Shown here in pieces: positions 35,296-44,262 of a stretch of 51,145 nucleotides of DNA. The translations under genes and the position numbers were made by a program. The stretch is taken from positions 1-51,145 of the forward strand of contig RFFQ01000186.1 in NCBI GenBank assembly GCA_003697105.1, read 5' to 3'. This stretch comes from Gemmatimonadota bacterium (lineage in GTDB: Bacteria; 4572-55; J002). A model generated the notes under the pieces. The model searched no databases and was not told the origin of the DNA. It saw nothing but the letters and a program-made list of their open reading frames with translations. Each line of letters opens with the position of its first letter. The first letter of the stretch is position 1.

Positions 35296-36507
35296 TTAAG
35301 TGCAACGGGGCTTATTCCCCCGGCGATGGGGAGGATGAATATCGTATTTCCGGCGACTGACTACCAGCATACCATTGATCAGACGCTTTTTCCGGAAACC
35401 GAGCAAATGAAAAATTTGGATGGTGTACAGGCGAGCAATTCGGGTATTTACAATAAACGTATCGGATTGGTGCGGATGGCGGGTGACGCCCGGCAAAAGG
35501 TGTACCCACCGGCACGTCCGGAGCCGGCGCAAAAAGGATGAGACATACAACCAAAACGGCTGGATTCGTCGGGCTAGAAAGAAACCATCATCTCCCTGTC
35601 CTTGGTACAGCGGTAAAAATACGCGGCCGCTTTCTGGAGCGCGGATGTCTCCCTTACGGTCGGTTGCCAATAGTTGGTGCTTGTGGACGGGGGTCAAATT
35701 TTCAAAGCCGGGTTTCATGCGGAAGCGGTCTGCTGGCGTGATCCCATGACGGTAGCGGACTTCCAAAGTCCGGGGTAAGCCGCGGGTGGCGCGGGCAAGT
35801 TTGTGATGATACTGCCGGACTTCCGGAAAGTGCTTTGCCGAAAGGCAACCTGCCGAAACTAAGGATATCCAAATCGCCGCTTCCTGATAATCAATTGAAG
35901 AGGGGTCATCATGTTGACCGGCTTCAAATCCGTAGGAGACACAGCCCAAATCATTGACCCAACCCAACATCACGCCCTCAAGCGCTTCTTCAATGCCTAA
36001 AATCAAGGGGACGGGCAACCGGGACGCAAACCGCCGGTTCCGCAGGGTGTCTCCAAACAATACAAACGGGGCACTCCGGGCAGAAGAGGTGTGCAGGTCA
36101 ATAACGAAAAAATCCTCAAAAGGATGTTGCAGGGCATCATCCAAAACGGCGATTAATTCCTGTTGTTCTTGGTATTCAATCCCCGGTGGGAGATAAGGGC
36201 TTCTGGTACGGGCAATGATTTCATTGGTCCAGATACGGTTTAAATCTTTATCGACATAACGTTTTCCCAAGCGGAGCGCTGTTAAATTGCCGATCACCGC
36301 CATGAATTTGCCTCGAAAGGGCACTTTTTCATGTTCTAAACGTTGGAGCACTCGCCACAGGGCGATAACCCCGGAGCGCTCATTCCCGTGCATTGCTCCG
36401 ACACAAAAGACGATGGGTCCACCGTCAAACGTGCCGTATGTACCCAAAAGCCGGTTTTCAAAAGAGGTTTCGTGTAGTTCATCGTGCAGAATCAATGGTG
36501 CTGACAA
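35296..36507 (-). CDS. M14-family aspartoacylase/succinylglutamate desuccinylase-like enzyme
   Basis: A 403-residue zinc hydrolase of the AstE/AspA branch of peptidase family M14. Zinc ligands are His and Glu in GAMHGNERSG and His in VIDLHTSS; the catalytic Glu is likely in YGFEAGQHDD. Such enzymes release acyl groups from amino acids. The C-terminal third (about 270-400) is Arg-rich and less conserved. The start is TTG at 36507 with GGAG upstream, only six bases after the GCS2-CBS gene stop. Pairing with a carboxylate-amine ligase suggests making and breaking an amide-linked metabolite. Confidence 0.85.
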   Translation of the reverse strand: MSAPLILHDELHETSFENRLLGTYGTFDGGPIVFCVGAMHGNERSGVIALWRVLQRLEHEKVPFRGKFMAVIGNLTALRLGKRYVDKDLNRIWTNEIIARTRSPYLPPGIEYQEQQELIAVLDDALQHPFEDFFVIDLHTSSARSAPFVLFGDTLRNRRFASRLPVPLILGIEEALEGVMLGWVNDLGCVSYGFEAGQHDDPSSIDYQEAAIWISLVSAGCLSAKHFPEVRQYHHKLARATRGLPRTLEVRYRHGITPADRFRMKPGFENLTPVHKHQLLATDRKGDIRAPESGRVFLPLYQGQGDDGFFLARRIQPFWLYVSSFLRRLRTCRWVHLLPGVTRHPHQSDTFIVNTRIARLYTIQIFHLLGFRKKRLINGMLVVSRRKYDIHPPHRRGNKPRCT

Positions 36508-36513
36508 TCTGAT

Positions 36514-38445
36514 TTACTCCTTTTTTAATTTTTCTTCGATTAAGTAGCCCGCGATTTTCATAAAGTCATGCTGGGTCACAATGCCCACCAGTCGCCCGTC
36601 GGAAACAACCGGTAGGCAGGAGACCCGTTCTTGTTTCATCAGGTCAATTGCATCTAAGGTGTGGGTTTCTGGGGAGACGGTGGGCATATCGCGCCGCATC
36701 ACTTCGCCCACCGTGACAGAAAGGAAATTCTCGCATTCAAAATCTCGTTGCAAAATATAGCGGATCAGTGTTCGGAACGAGATTAGCCCGACGAAATTGT
36801 GGTTATCATCTTCTACGGGGACATGCCGGATGTGATGCCACTTCATCAGGCTAATGACCATTTCGAGCAGGTCATCTTCATGCACGGTGAACAAATCCCG
36901 CGTCATATACTGTTCAACCTGAGCATAATGGTATTTCCAACTCTCATCTGAAGGTTCTAACTCTGCCAATTTCCACTCATGAACGGGTATTCCCTGTTTT
37001 TGGTATTTGATCATGGCTTGGGTCAGGGTTGCTAGACATTCTTCGGTAGTCCCTTCATCTTTCATTTGTCCGAACGAGTGAATTTGCCATTTGCAGCCGG
37101 TTTGAAAGGCATTAACGCGCTTTTCAATAACGCCCAAATAGCGATCAATATCCGCTTGATCAATCTCGGCACTTTCCAATCCCTTTTGCGCTAAGGGTAG
37201 GAGCTGGTTGATCAGCTCTTTTGCCGGTATAATCTTTTGGTCGAACCACACAAATTGCGAGTCCAACCCCCGCCGGGCGGCGGCGACAAAATTCCCTTTT
37301 ACATCATCAAAATCCATAAGGTCTTTTACCTTATCGCCGTATTTCCAGTCGATTCCGTTGATCAATCCAAACCAGAACGCGGCATTTGCGACTTCGTCCA
37401 GCACGGTGGGTCCGGCGGGCAACACGCGGTTTTCAATCCGCAGGTGGGCTTTACCATTGGTGATGCCGTAGCAGGGGCGGTTCCAGCGATAAACCGTGCC
37501 GTTATACAATGATAACGCTTTGAATTTGGGTAATTCTCCCCGCTTTAAAATATCAAACGGATTATCTTCCAGATCGCCATGTAAGATGGCGCGGCGGCGC
37601 GAAATATCCTCTTGGAAAATTTCCAATACCGATGTTTCCACCCAGCGGTCACCAAAATTAACCCGTGGATTTTGCTCCCGGAACGGCGTTTGAGGGAAGT
37701 TGCGTTTATCAACCGATTGTTGGAAGACGGCGATACGGGTTTCACACCACAACCGTTTACGGAACAAAAACGGGGAATTGGTGGCAACCGCCATCACCGG
37801 CGCCGTGACCAATTGGGTGATGTTGTACAACCGGGCAAATTTTGCCGGTGATACCTGAAAATGGACTTGAAAACTGGTATTGCAGGCTTCCAGCATCAGG
37901 GAATCATGACGGATGTGCAGTTCGTCAATCCCTTTTAAGAAGAACTCGAAGTCCGAGCCGCCACGCAAACGGTTTAGGGCGTTGTTGAGTTCAAAGTAGC
38001 GCGGATTATCGGTCATATTTTCAAGGGTTAAATCGGATTTACGCACCGTGGGTAGCGTGCCACTCAATACAATATCTGCTCCGAATTTTTGGGCGGCTTG
38101 CCGGGCGTTATCAATGTAGGTATTTAAGTTGGTTTCCAGTTGTCGCAAGCAGTCTCCCCCAAAGTCGATCGGGTCTAAGTTGAATTCAATATTGAACTTA
38201 CCGAGTTCGGTGGTAAAGTGGGGGTCACTTAATTCCGCGAGTACTTCCCGGTTAATCATGGCGGGGCGTGCCGCCTGATCGACTAAAAATAATTCTTGTT
38301 CGGCACCAATCCGGTGGACATCCGATTCAATCAGACCGGCGTTTAACATGTATTCAAATGCCCGAACATCCTCCAATAAGGCTCGGGTAAAATCGCGCAG
38401 ACCTTCTTGATTCTCAGAACTCGTCTTGATATTATGATCGCCCAT
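36514..38445 (-). CDS. Glutamate-cysteine ligase (GCS2)-like enzyme with C-terminal CBS pair
   Basis: A 643-residue fusion. The N-terminal part (about 40-450) is a GCS2/YbdK-type carboxylate-amine ligase: GAEQELFLVD, LGKFNIEFNLDP, ACNTSFQVHFQV and the ATP-site region RIENRVLPAGPTVLDE. The C-terminal 130 residues (from YMTRDLFTV at about 512) are two CBS motifs that usually bind adenine nucleotides and act as an energy-state regulator. The product is an amide between a carboxylate (perhaps Glu) and an amine (perhaps Cys); the true substrate is unknown. AAGGAG precedes the ATG at 38445. The next gene is the M14 enzyme. Confidence 0.9.
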   Translation of the reverse strand: MGDHNIKTSSENQEGLRDFTRALLEDVRAFEYMLNAGLIESDVHRIGAEQELFLVDQAARPAMINREVLAELSDPHFTTELGKFNIEFNLDPIDFGGDCLRQLETNLNTYIDNARQAAQKFGADIVLSGTLPTVRKSDLTLENMTDNPRYFELNNALNRLRGGSDFEFFLKGIDELHIRHDSLMLEACNTSFQVHFQVSPAKFARLYNITQLVTAPVMAVATNSPFLFRKRLWCETRIAVFQQSVDKRNFPQTPFREQNPRVNFGDRWVETSVLEIFQEDISRRRAILHGDLEDNPFDILKRGELPKFKALSLYNGTVYRWNRPCYGITNGKAHLRIENRVLPAGPTVLDEVANAAFWFGLINGIDWKYGDKVKDLMDFDDVKGNFVAAARRGLDSQFVWFDQKIIPAKELINQLLPLAQKGLESAEIDQADIDRYLGVIEKRVNAFQTGCKWQIHSFGQMKDEGTTEECLATLTQAMIKYQKQGIPVHEWKLAELEPSDESWKYHYAQVEQYMTRDLFTVHEDDLLEMVISLMKWHHIRHVPVEDDNHNFVGLISFRTLIRYILQRDFECENFLSVTVGEVMRRDMPTVSPETHTLDAIDLMKQERVSCLPVVSDGRLVGIVTQHDFMKIAGYLIEEKLKKE

Positions 38446-38478
38446 AACGGTTACTCCTTAATACCCAAAGATGGTGAA

Positions 38479-38495
38479 GGGTGCTATAGCAACCC
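38479..38495. promoter_or_regulatory. Short near-palindrome ahead of the GCS2-CBS gene
   Basis: GGGTGCTATAGCAACCC contains the perfect palindrome GCTATAGC with GGGT/ACCC arms and one bulged A. It lies 34 bases before the GCS2 start. It could be an operator or a leader hairpin. Confidence 0.3.
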
Positions 38496-38581
38496 GAAAT
38501 GACGGCGCCGTGGACGGGTCGTGCTACCTCGCGGTGCTGGAGGTATTGAATTGCTACAGATTTGGCGGGTTGATCCGGTAG

Positions 38582-38610
38582 ATTATCAGTTTTAACATAT
38601 TCAAAATCAA
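38582..38610 (-). promoter_or_regulatory. Probable promoter for the GCS2-CBS operon
   Basis: On the minus strand TTGATT (38610-38605), 17-base spacer, GATAAT (38587-38582). The leader would be about 130 nt. It is divergent from the UspA promoter about 50 bases to the right. Confidence 0.4.
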
Positions 38611-38657
38611 AAAGCAAGAAGAATTTACGGGGGTAACTCCTGAACACCGGTTTGACC

Positions 38658-38686
38658 TTGACAGCCAATCCAGAGGGGGATATATT
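38658..38686 (+). promoter_or_regulatory. Promoter for the tandem UspA gene
   Basis: TTGACA (38658-38663), 17-base spacer, TATATT (38681-38686). Eleven of twelve consensus bases match. The start would lie near 38693, about 60 bases before the ATG. Confidence 0.7.
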
Positions 38687-38752
38687 CCGTCACGAATGAG
38701 CGAAATGAGCGTTTTACCCCCAATACGCAATTCCAATAGAGGATACCTCATC

Positions 38753-39670
38753 ATGGAACGGTATGAACGTCTGTTAGTTTGTCTGGAATTGGCTGTTGAA
38801 CCGGTGGACCAAGCCATTATTGAATACACTGCCAAAATTACCCGGATGGCAAAATCAAAAACGGTTTATTTTATTCATGTCGTGCCTACCTTTGATCTTC
38901 CGGCAGACTTGATCGAAACGTATCCCAACTTGATGCCGGTCGATGAAATGGAAATCGCCCTGCTTCAAGACCGGGTAAACGCCTTTTTCGGGACGGCTTA
39001 TCCCGAAACAGACATCCAATTCGATGTGTTAGAAGGGGAAACTGTGACAGAAATTCTCCGCTATGCCAAAAACAAGTTGATCGACCTCGTTGTGCTGGGC
39101 AAGAAAAAAGCGGATCATCATGTGATTGTCACGGAAAAAGTGACACGGAAATCTCCTTGTTCGGTGTTGATCATCCCGGAAGGGTGCGGTACGGCACTCC
39201 AACAGATTTTAGTACCGGTTGATTTTTCACGTTATTCAGAAATTGCCTTAAATGTTGCCATTGAATTTGCCGCGGCGGTACATCCCCCTGCCCAAATTCA
39301 GGTCGCGCATACCTACGATGTGCCGGCAGGATACTACAAAACGGGAAAAACGTATGATGAATTTGCTGCAATCATGGCAGAACATGCTCGGGAAAAATAC
39401 CAGCAATTGATTCAGCGGGTTGACGTGCAGGGTATCGCGGTACAACCGGTATTCAAGTTGGATTCCAATGTGGTCAACAGCATCGAAGCCCTACTCACCC
39501 AAGAAAAGAGCGACCTGCTGGTGCTCGGTGCGCGAGGTCAAACCGATCCGGCATCATTGATACTCGGTAGTAAAACCACCAAGTTGATCCGGCAAATTGA
39601 AATCCCAATGCTGGTGGTGCGGGAAAAAGGAGATCGGGTGCATTTACTAGAAGCCCTGCTTCAAATCTAA
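38753..39670 (+). CDS. Tandem-domain universal stress protein
   Basis: A 305-residue cytosolic protein with two UspA folds (about 5-140 and 143-290). The second keeps the ATP-binding signature G-x2-G-x9-G-S (GARGQTDPASLILGSKTTKL); the first has a degenerate form (LGKKKADHHVIVTEKVT), so only the second half is likely to bind nucleotide. Start at ATG 38753 (MERYERLLV) with GAGG upstream; codons before it in frame are AT-rich leader. It has a near-consensus promoter and lies beside the GCS2-CBS gene and a B12-binding regulator, suggesting a stress-response block. Confidence 0.92.
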   Translation: MERYERLLVCLELAVEPVDQAIIEYTAKITRMAKSKTVYFIHVVPTFDLPADLIETYPNLMPVDEMEIALLQDRVNAFFGTAYPETDIQFDVLEGETVTEILRYAKNKLIDLVVLGKKKADHHVIVTEKVTRKSPCSVLIIPEGCGTALQQILVPVDFSRYSEIALNVAIEFAAAVHPPAQIQVAHTYDVPAGYYKTGKTYDEFAAIMAEHAREKYQQLIQRVDVQGIAVQPVFKLDSNVVNSIEALLTQEKSDLLVLGARGQTDPASLILGSKTTKLIRQIEIPMLVVREKGDRVHLLEALLQI

Positions 39671-39699
39671 AGGTGACGGGACCCAGCACAGACCTTATT

Positions 39700-39733
39700 G
39701 GCACTAACTTTTACATTGACACTGGCAAGTGCC
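39700..39733. promoter_or_regulatory. Inverted repeats over the regulator promoter (candidate operator)
   Basis: GGCACT (39700-39705) is mirrored by AGTGCC (39728-39733). Inside, CACTGGCAAGTG (39720-39731) forms a tighter 4-bp repeat with a 4-base centre, placed in the -35/-10 spacer. Such placement suits a MerR/CarH-type repressor acting on its own promoter. Confidence 0.4.
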
Positions 39734-39744
39734 TTTCATATAAT
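39716..39744 (+). promoter_or_regulatory. Perfect consensus sigma-70-type promoter
   Basis: TTGACA (39716-39721), 17-base spacer, TATAAT (39739-39744): all twelve consensus bases match. The start would be near 39751, only about 11 bases before the ATG at 39762. Confidence 0.85.
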
Positions 39745-39761
39745 CCCCCCACGGAGTACTC

Positions 39762-40619
39762 ATGAAAACCGAAGTGGCGTATTTCAACAGCCGTGAAGCC
39801 GCTCAAATTTTAGGCGTTAATGTTTCATCCGTAAAGCGTTGGACGGATGAAGGTAAACTGGAATGTATCCGCACTCTAGGCGGCCACCGCAAATTTATGG
39901 TGCGGCATCTATTAGACTTTTTGAAAAAGCACCGCCGCAAAACCTCCCAAGTTAATCTAACACCTATTGAGAGTGAAGCCGATCTGGAACTCCGGTACCA
40001 TATGTTTCGCCGGAATTATGAAGCCCTGATTCCACCTATTTATGAGCACGCATTTGAATGTCATCGGGATCAGCTTCAGCAAATATTGAATGAGCTTTAC
40101 CTGAGCCAATGTCCCTTGGCGGAAATTTACGGGGATATTCTAACGCCAGTATTGCACAAAATCGGTCATGAATGGGAGCAGGGGCGGATTTCGATCACGG
40201 AAGAACACATTGCCACCCAGACCATTCGGGATAGTATTATTCGGTTGCGGGGAATTATTCAGATACCCACTGCGAAAATTGGTAAAGTCCTCTCCCTCAA
40301 TTTATCCCATGAATTGCATGATATTGCCCTAAAGATGACCGAACATCTTTTGGAAACCAAAGGATTTGAGGTCTTTTACTCCGGTCAAATAACACCAACG
40401 ATCCACCTAGCACACGTTTTTGAGCGATACCAACCGGATCGATTGTATATTTCAAGTACGGTGGCGAAGGCAGATACGACCCAACAAGAACTAGACCGTC
40501 TATTTGCGTTATGTGAGGCGCACCATTGTGAAGTTTATGTCGGGGGGACCGGCTTTGACGCCCTTCAATACGATCATCCGGCAGTGATCCGACGAATTTA
40601 TCGCTTTCAGGATATTTAA
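39762..40619 (+). CDS. MerR-type regulator with cobalamin-binding domain (CarH/LitR-like)
   Basis: A 285-residue transcription factor. The N-terminal helix-turn-helix (about 7-55, NSREAAQILGVNVSSVKRWTDEG) is of the MerR/excisionase kind. A helical cap (75-165) has W138 in EWEQGRISITEEH, and the cobalamin-binding domain (175-285) has H186 in ELHDIALKM. In CarH, Trp and the His of E/DxHxxG contact adenosylcobalamin, and light breaks the complex. Here the motif Gly is Ala (E-x-H-x-x-A). It has a perfect promoter overlapped by inverted repeats, which suggests autorepression. Light, cobalamin or oxidative sensing is inferred from family. GGAG precedes the ATG. Confidence 0.85.
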   Translation: MKTEVAYFNSREAAQILGVNVSSVKRWTDEGKLECIRTLGGHRKFMVRHLLDFLKKHRRKTSQVNLTPIESEADLELRYHMFRRNYEALIPPIYEHAFECHRDQLQQILNELYLSQCPLAEIYGDILTPVLHKIGHEWEQGRISITEEHIATQTIRDSIIRLRGIIQIPTAKIGKVLSLNLSHELHDIALKMTEHLLETKGFEVFYSGQITPTIHLAHVFERYQPDRLYISSTVAKADTTQQELDRLFALCEAHHCEVYVGGTGFDALQYDHPAVIRRIYRFQDI

Positions 40620-40645
40620 CCATTACTTAGGATAAACCAATTATT

Positions 40646-42655
40646 ATGCCGCGATTGACCGTCAATTTAAGTGATGGACTTCAAAAAGTTTACGAGCTTC
40701 GGCAGGGAACAACGACGCTGGGTCGCGGAGCATCCAATGACATTATTTTGAGTGACCCCACCGTCTCCCGCCGGCACGCCCGGATCGAATTAGATAATAA
40801 TCAGGCCGTTCTGGTGGATCAGGGTAGTACAAGTGGGACGTACCGGAACGGTGTTCGGATTGAGCGCGAATCGCTTGCCCATGGGGACATCATCAAATTG
40901 GGGAGTGTGACCGCCCAGTATGACTCCGAACTGATGAAAGTAGTGGAATTAACCACCCGTACCTATACCGCTTCTGGATTAACCCATTTCGCCATTGATC
41001 GCCCCTCGTCCCTTGATGATTCCCGCTCCACATGGGGCGCCACGGCTTCTACCCACCTTGACCCCAATTCCCGCAATTACCAGCGAAAGCTGGGTATCCT
41101 CCTAGATGTCAGCCGTACCTTGAGTTCTGGATATTATAAAGTAGATGACCTGTTGCATCACATTATTGATCTACTCTTCCAGATCATGAGGATTGATCGT
41201 GCCGTGATTTTGCTCCACGATAAAACCACCGATGAATTAATACCCCGAATCTGTCACCCCGAGTTGGTAAGTAAGGAAGACGTCCATTCGGAATTGATCA
41301 TCAGCCGTACCATTACCCGCAAAGTTTTGGAAGAAGGGGTCGCGATCTTGACCTCCGATGCCAGAGCCGATGAGCGGTTTGATGACGCTCAAAGTATCGT
41401 CTCGCAGGCGGTTCGCTCAGCGATGTGTGTCCCGTTGCAGGCAAAAGAGACTGTGGTCGGGGTGCTCTATGTGGATAATCTGGGTGACCCTGATTGTTAT
41501 AATGATGACGATCTGGAGTTCCTAGCGGCATTTGCCAGTCATGCTGCTATCGCGCTGGAAAATGCCAATCTCTACGAAGCTACCGTCAATATGAAAAACT
41601 ACGTAGAGAACATTCTGCAAAGTATTACCAACGCCATTATCGCCATTGACTTGAATGGGATAATTACCCAAGTCAATCTGGAAGCCGAGCGAATCCTAAA
41701 AATGAAAAGCGATGCCTTGGTTGGGACCCAGTACGCCCAAGTTCCCCATCTGGATCAGTTACAACCCTTTTTGGAGCAAGCTTTGCAAGAAGGTCAGTTT
41801 GTCAACCACGTGGAAAGCAAATTTGTATTAGGTCTCGATCTCGAATTGATTCTGGACTTGGGAACACACCCCTTACGTGACCGGAACGAGCAAACCATTG
41901 GTGTGTTGCTGGTGTTTCGAGATGTAACGAAATTGAAATTGATGGAAGAGGGACTCCGCCGGGCAGACCGGCTGGCTACGATTGGACAGATGGCGGCGGG
42001 GATTTCCCACGAAATCCGCAACCCGCTAACCTCAATCAAAGCTTTTAGTGAGCTTATCTATCGTGATGCTGCTGAAGAGAGCCGCCAACGCCGGTTTGCC
42101 AGTATCGTGGTTGAGGAGGTTGACCGCCTGAACGGTATTGTAGAAGGGTTGCTCTCTTTCGCCAAAGAGGGGAAAGGTACTTTTGAGCCTCAGGATGTGA
42201 AAACCATTCTGGAAGAGACCTTGCGGTTGGCAAAAGAACCAATCATGAAAAGCCGGATTGAAGTCATCAAGCACTACGAAGATGACTTACCACTGATTCC
42301 GGCCGATAAAAACAAATTAAAACAAGTACTCCTTAATCTGATCCTCAATGCGGTGCAAGCGATGAAACCCAATGGGACACTAACACTCTCGCTCTCTGCG
42401 GAAAACCTGAATCCCCGCCTCAACACTGCCGCCGTCATTATCGCTATTACCGACACGGGACCGGGTATCTCTCACCAACAACAGGAAAAGATTTTCGACC
42501 CCTTCTTTACAACCAAGCGGGAAGGTACCGGTTTAGGGCTTGCCATTACCCAACAAATTGTAAAGAGTCATGACGGTTTCCTCGAACTGGAAAGCGAAAT
42601 GGGCGTTGGGACAACCTTCCGGGTGATTTTACCACAAATGAATCCCTCAGAATAA
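40646..42655 (+). CDS. FHA-GAF-PAS sensor histidine kinase
   Basis: A 669-residue soluble kinase. Domains: FHA (about 1-95, TLGRGASNDIILSDPTVSRR and HARIE), linker, GAF (about 145-310, CVPLQAKETVVGVLYVDN), PAS (about 320-430), HisKA with H455 in AGISHEIRNPLTSIKA, and HATPase (N-box LNLILNAVQAM, G1 TDTGPGIS, G2 GTGLGLAI). The kinase core is of the NtrB/AtoS type. The FHA domain would bind a phospho-Thr protein, linking this kinase to a Ser/Thr kinase elsewhere. It lies 26 bases after the B12-type regulator and is likely co-transcribed. No cognate response regulator is adjacent. Confidence 0.93.
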   Translation: MPRLTVNLSDGLQKVYELRQGTTTLGRGASNDIILSDPTVSRRHARIELDNNQAVLVDQGSTSGTYRNGVRIERESLAHGDIIKLGSVTAQYDSELMKVVELTTRTYTASGLTHFAIDRPSSLDDSRSTWGATASTHLDPNSRNYQRKLGILLDVSRTLSSGYYKVDDLLHHIIDLLFQIMRIDRAVILLHDKTTDELIPRICHPELVSKEDVHSELIISRTITRKVLEEGVAILTSDARADERFDDAQSIVSQAVRSAMCVPLQAKETVVGVLYVDNLGDPDCYNDDDLEFLAAFASHAAIALENANLYEATVNMKNYVENILQSITNAIIAIDLNGIITQVNLEAERILKMKSDALVGTQYAQVPHLDQLQPFLEQALQEGQFVNHVESKFVLGLDLELILDLGTHPLRDRNEQTIGVLLVFRDVTKLKLMEEGLRRADRLATIGQMAAGISHEIRNPLTSIKAFSELIYRDAAEESRQRRFASIVVEEVDRLNGIVEGLLSFAKEGKGTFEPQDVKTILEETLRLAKEPIMKSRIEVIKHYEDDLPLIPADKNKLKQVLLNLILNAVQAMKPNGTLTLSLSAENLNPRLNTAAVIIAITDTGPGISHQQQEKIFDPFFTTKREGTGLGLAITQQIVKSHDGFLELESEMGVGTTFRVILPQMNPSE

Positions 42656-42748
42656 CCTTGCTTCGCTTCTTGACATCCCCACGATAGCGGTTTTTACGGT
42701 TGCACCGCAATTCTGTTACCCAACACTACCGGTAAATGTGTATCAGAC

Positions 42749-44260
42749 TTACCAGACTCGCTGTAAATACCCACGTTGATTGAACGTAAGCCGAAATTTT
42801 TCTAATGACCGGTCGGATTTAAATTCGGGATGCTGAGACAGAAATGCTTTCACCGCTTCCATGGGCCCAGGACCAAAATCCGGTAAGACAGGGTGCCCAT
42901 TTACGATCGTATCTTCCACAATCAAATATGAACCCACTGTGACCCATTTGCTGTATGTCTCCATTTCTTGCAACACATGGTCTTTAGTGTGATCACTGTC
43001 CAATATCACCAAAATGGACTTTTTGCCACGTACTTGTTCATAAACCTGATTCACGACCTGTTTGTCTGTGGATGACCCTTCAATATATTGGATACGTGGG
43101 TGGGAGGGTTGCGTCTCTCTCTGTTTGATATCAATACTGATAATTTTTCCCTTGCCACATAGTTCAAGAATAGAAGCAATAAAGAGGGTTGAGCCGCCGT
43201 CGTAGGTACCGGTTTCGATAACCAAATCGGGTTTGAGTCGATAGATGAGTTCCTGATAAATCCACATATCCATGGGGCATTTTTTAGCGGAAACCCCCAA
43301 CCATTTTGTCTCTTCAAACCAGACCCAACTGTTATAATAATCACACAGAAAATCTTCTGCGGTTTTTTGTGGTGAACGCCGGATGGTGTCTCTTAGCCTT
43401 CCCAACCACGAGCGGGTTTGCGCCGGTTTGGTTTGCATGTGTTCAATTTGGGTCTGTAGCGCCCCTAATTTTTGCCATAGGAGTTGGTTTTTGTGCATCA
43501 TTTCGCCGAATTCAATGGCGCGTAACCGTTCGGTTTCTTCCAATAACTCTAGGCTGAATGTGTGACTTTGAAAGCGTTGCCAGCACGCATTTAAGGCTTT
43601 ATTCTGATCAAGTACCGCCGCCGAAACCAAGATACCCAAGCCATAAAATATTGGGAATTGGAGTAACTCAAACGTGATCTGACTCTGCGCGATGAAATCT
43701 TCCAACGCCGTTAGAACACCGTTTCGGGACCCTCCCTCCCCCGTGGCATTGTGTAAATGATGGTTAAACTTGTAATCTTCCCATAGTTCTTTTTCACCGT
43801 ATCGAATCCCAGACTGTTGGTGCGGATGGCGGAATTCAGCAGGAATGATGTCCGGTTGGTAATAAAGGTCGCGGTGACCATAGGGCCAATTCAAATCATG
43901 AAGCAATATCACCGGGAACGTCTCCGCTTGCGGGTGATTTTTTTCAATCGCCTGTAATTCATGGTAGACCGTGTACCAATTATGGTCACCATCAATAAGA
44001 ACCGCGGTAAGGTCTGTCAATTCGGGCAAAATATCTAAACTGTTTTGTTGGTATAATGTGAAGTGTCCACCTATCTCTTGTTCGAGAGTCGCTTTATCAA
44101 ACTGAGGGTACGGTTCGATTACGATCAATGAATTTCCCTTTTTGGTGCAGTGCCGGAGCAACTTTCGGGTGTTTTTTCCACGGTCTGCCCCGATTTCCAC
44201 GATCTGCCCGGAAAGGCAATCGAGTACATCCTCAATAATAATTTCCCAAAAGCGATACAT
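42749..44260 (-). CDS. Fusion of a SAM-methyltransferase-like domain and a CmcI-family hydroxylase/methyltransferase domain
   Basis: A 503-residue two-part protein. Residues 1-235 have a class I SAM-binding start (SGQIVEIGADRGKNTRKLL, VIEPYP, AVLIDGDHNWYTVYHEL). Residues 295-503 match the cephalosporin hydroxylase (CmcI) family: LVIETGTYDGGSTLFIASI, ISIDIK, ILDSDHTKDHV and LIVEDTIVNGHP. CmcI-like proteins are common in sugar-modification clusters as O-methyltransferases. A coiled-coil-like linker (about 245-285) joins them. It is the last gene of a four-gene cluster with a GT2 enzyme and two other methyltransferases, pointing to methylation of an exported glycan. Confidence 0.85.
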   Translation of the reverse strand: MYRFWEIIIEDVLDCLSGQIVEIGADRGKNTRKLLRHCTKKGNSLIVIEPYPQFDKATLEQEIGGHFTLYQQNSLDILPELTDLTAVLIDGDHNWYTVYHELQAIEKNHPQAETFPVILLHDLNWPYGHRDLYYQPDIIPAEFRHPHQQSGIRYGEKELWEDYKFNHHLHNATGEGGSRNGVLTALEDFIAQSQITFELLQFPIFYGLGILVSAAVLDQNKALNACWQRFQSHTFSLELLEETERLRAIEFGEMMHKNQLLWQKLGALQTQIEHMQTKPAQTRSWLGRLRDTIRRSPQKTAEDFLCDYYNSWVWFEETKWLGVSAKKCPMDMWIYQELIYRLKPDLVIETGTYDGGSTLFIASILELCGKGKIISIDIKQRETQPSHPRIQYIEGSSTDKQVVNQVYEQVRGKKSILVILDSDHTKDHVLQEMETYSKWVTVGSYLIVEDTIVNGHPVLPDFGPGPMEAVKAFLSQHPEFKSDRSLEKFRLTFNQRGYLQRVW

Positions 44261-44262
44261 GA

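Noticed and set aside
42690-42712. GCGGT/ACCGC hairpin between the convergent genes
   Set aside because: Only five pairs with a 12-base loop and no T-run; too weak to call a terminator.
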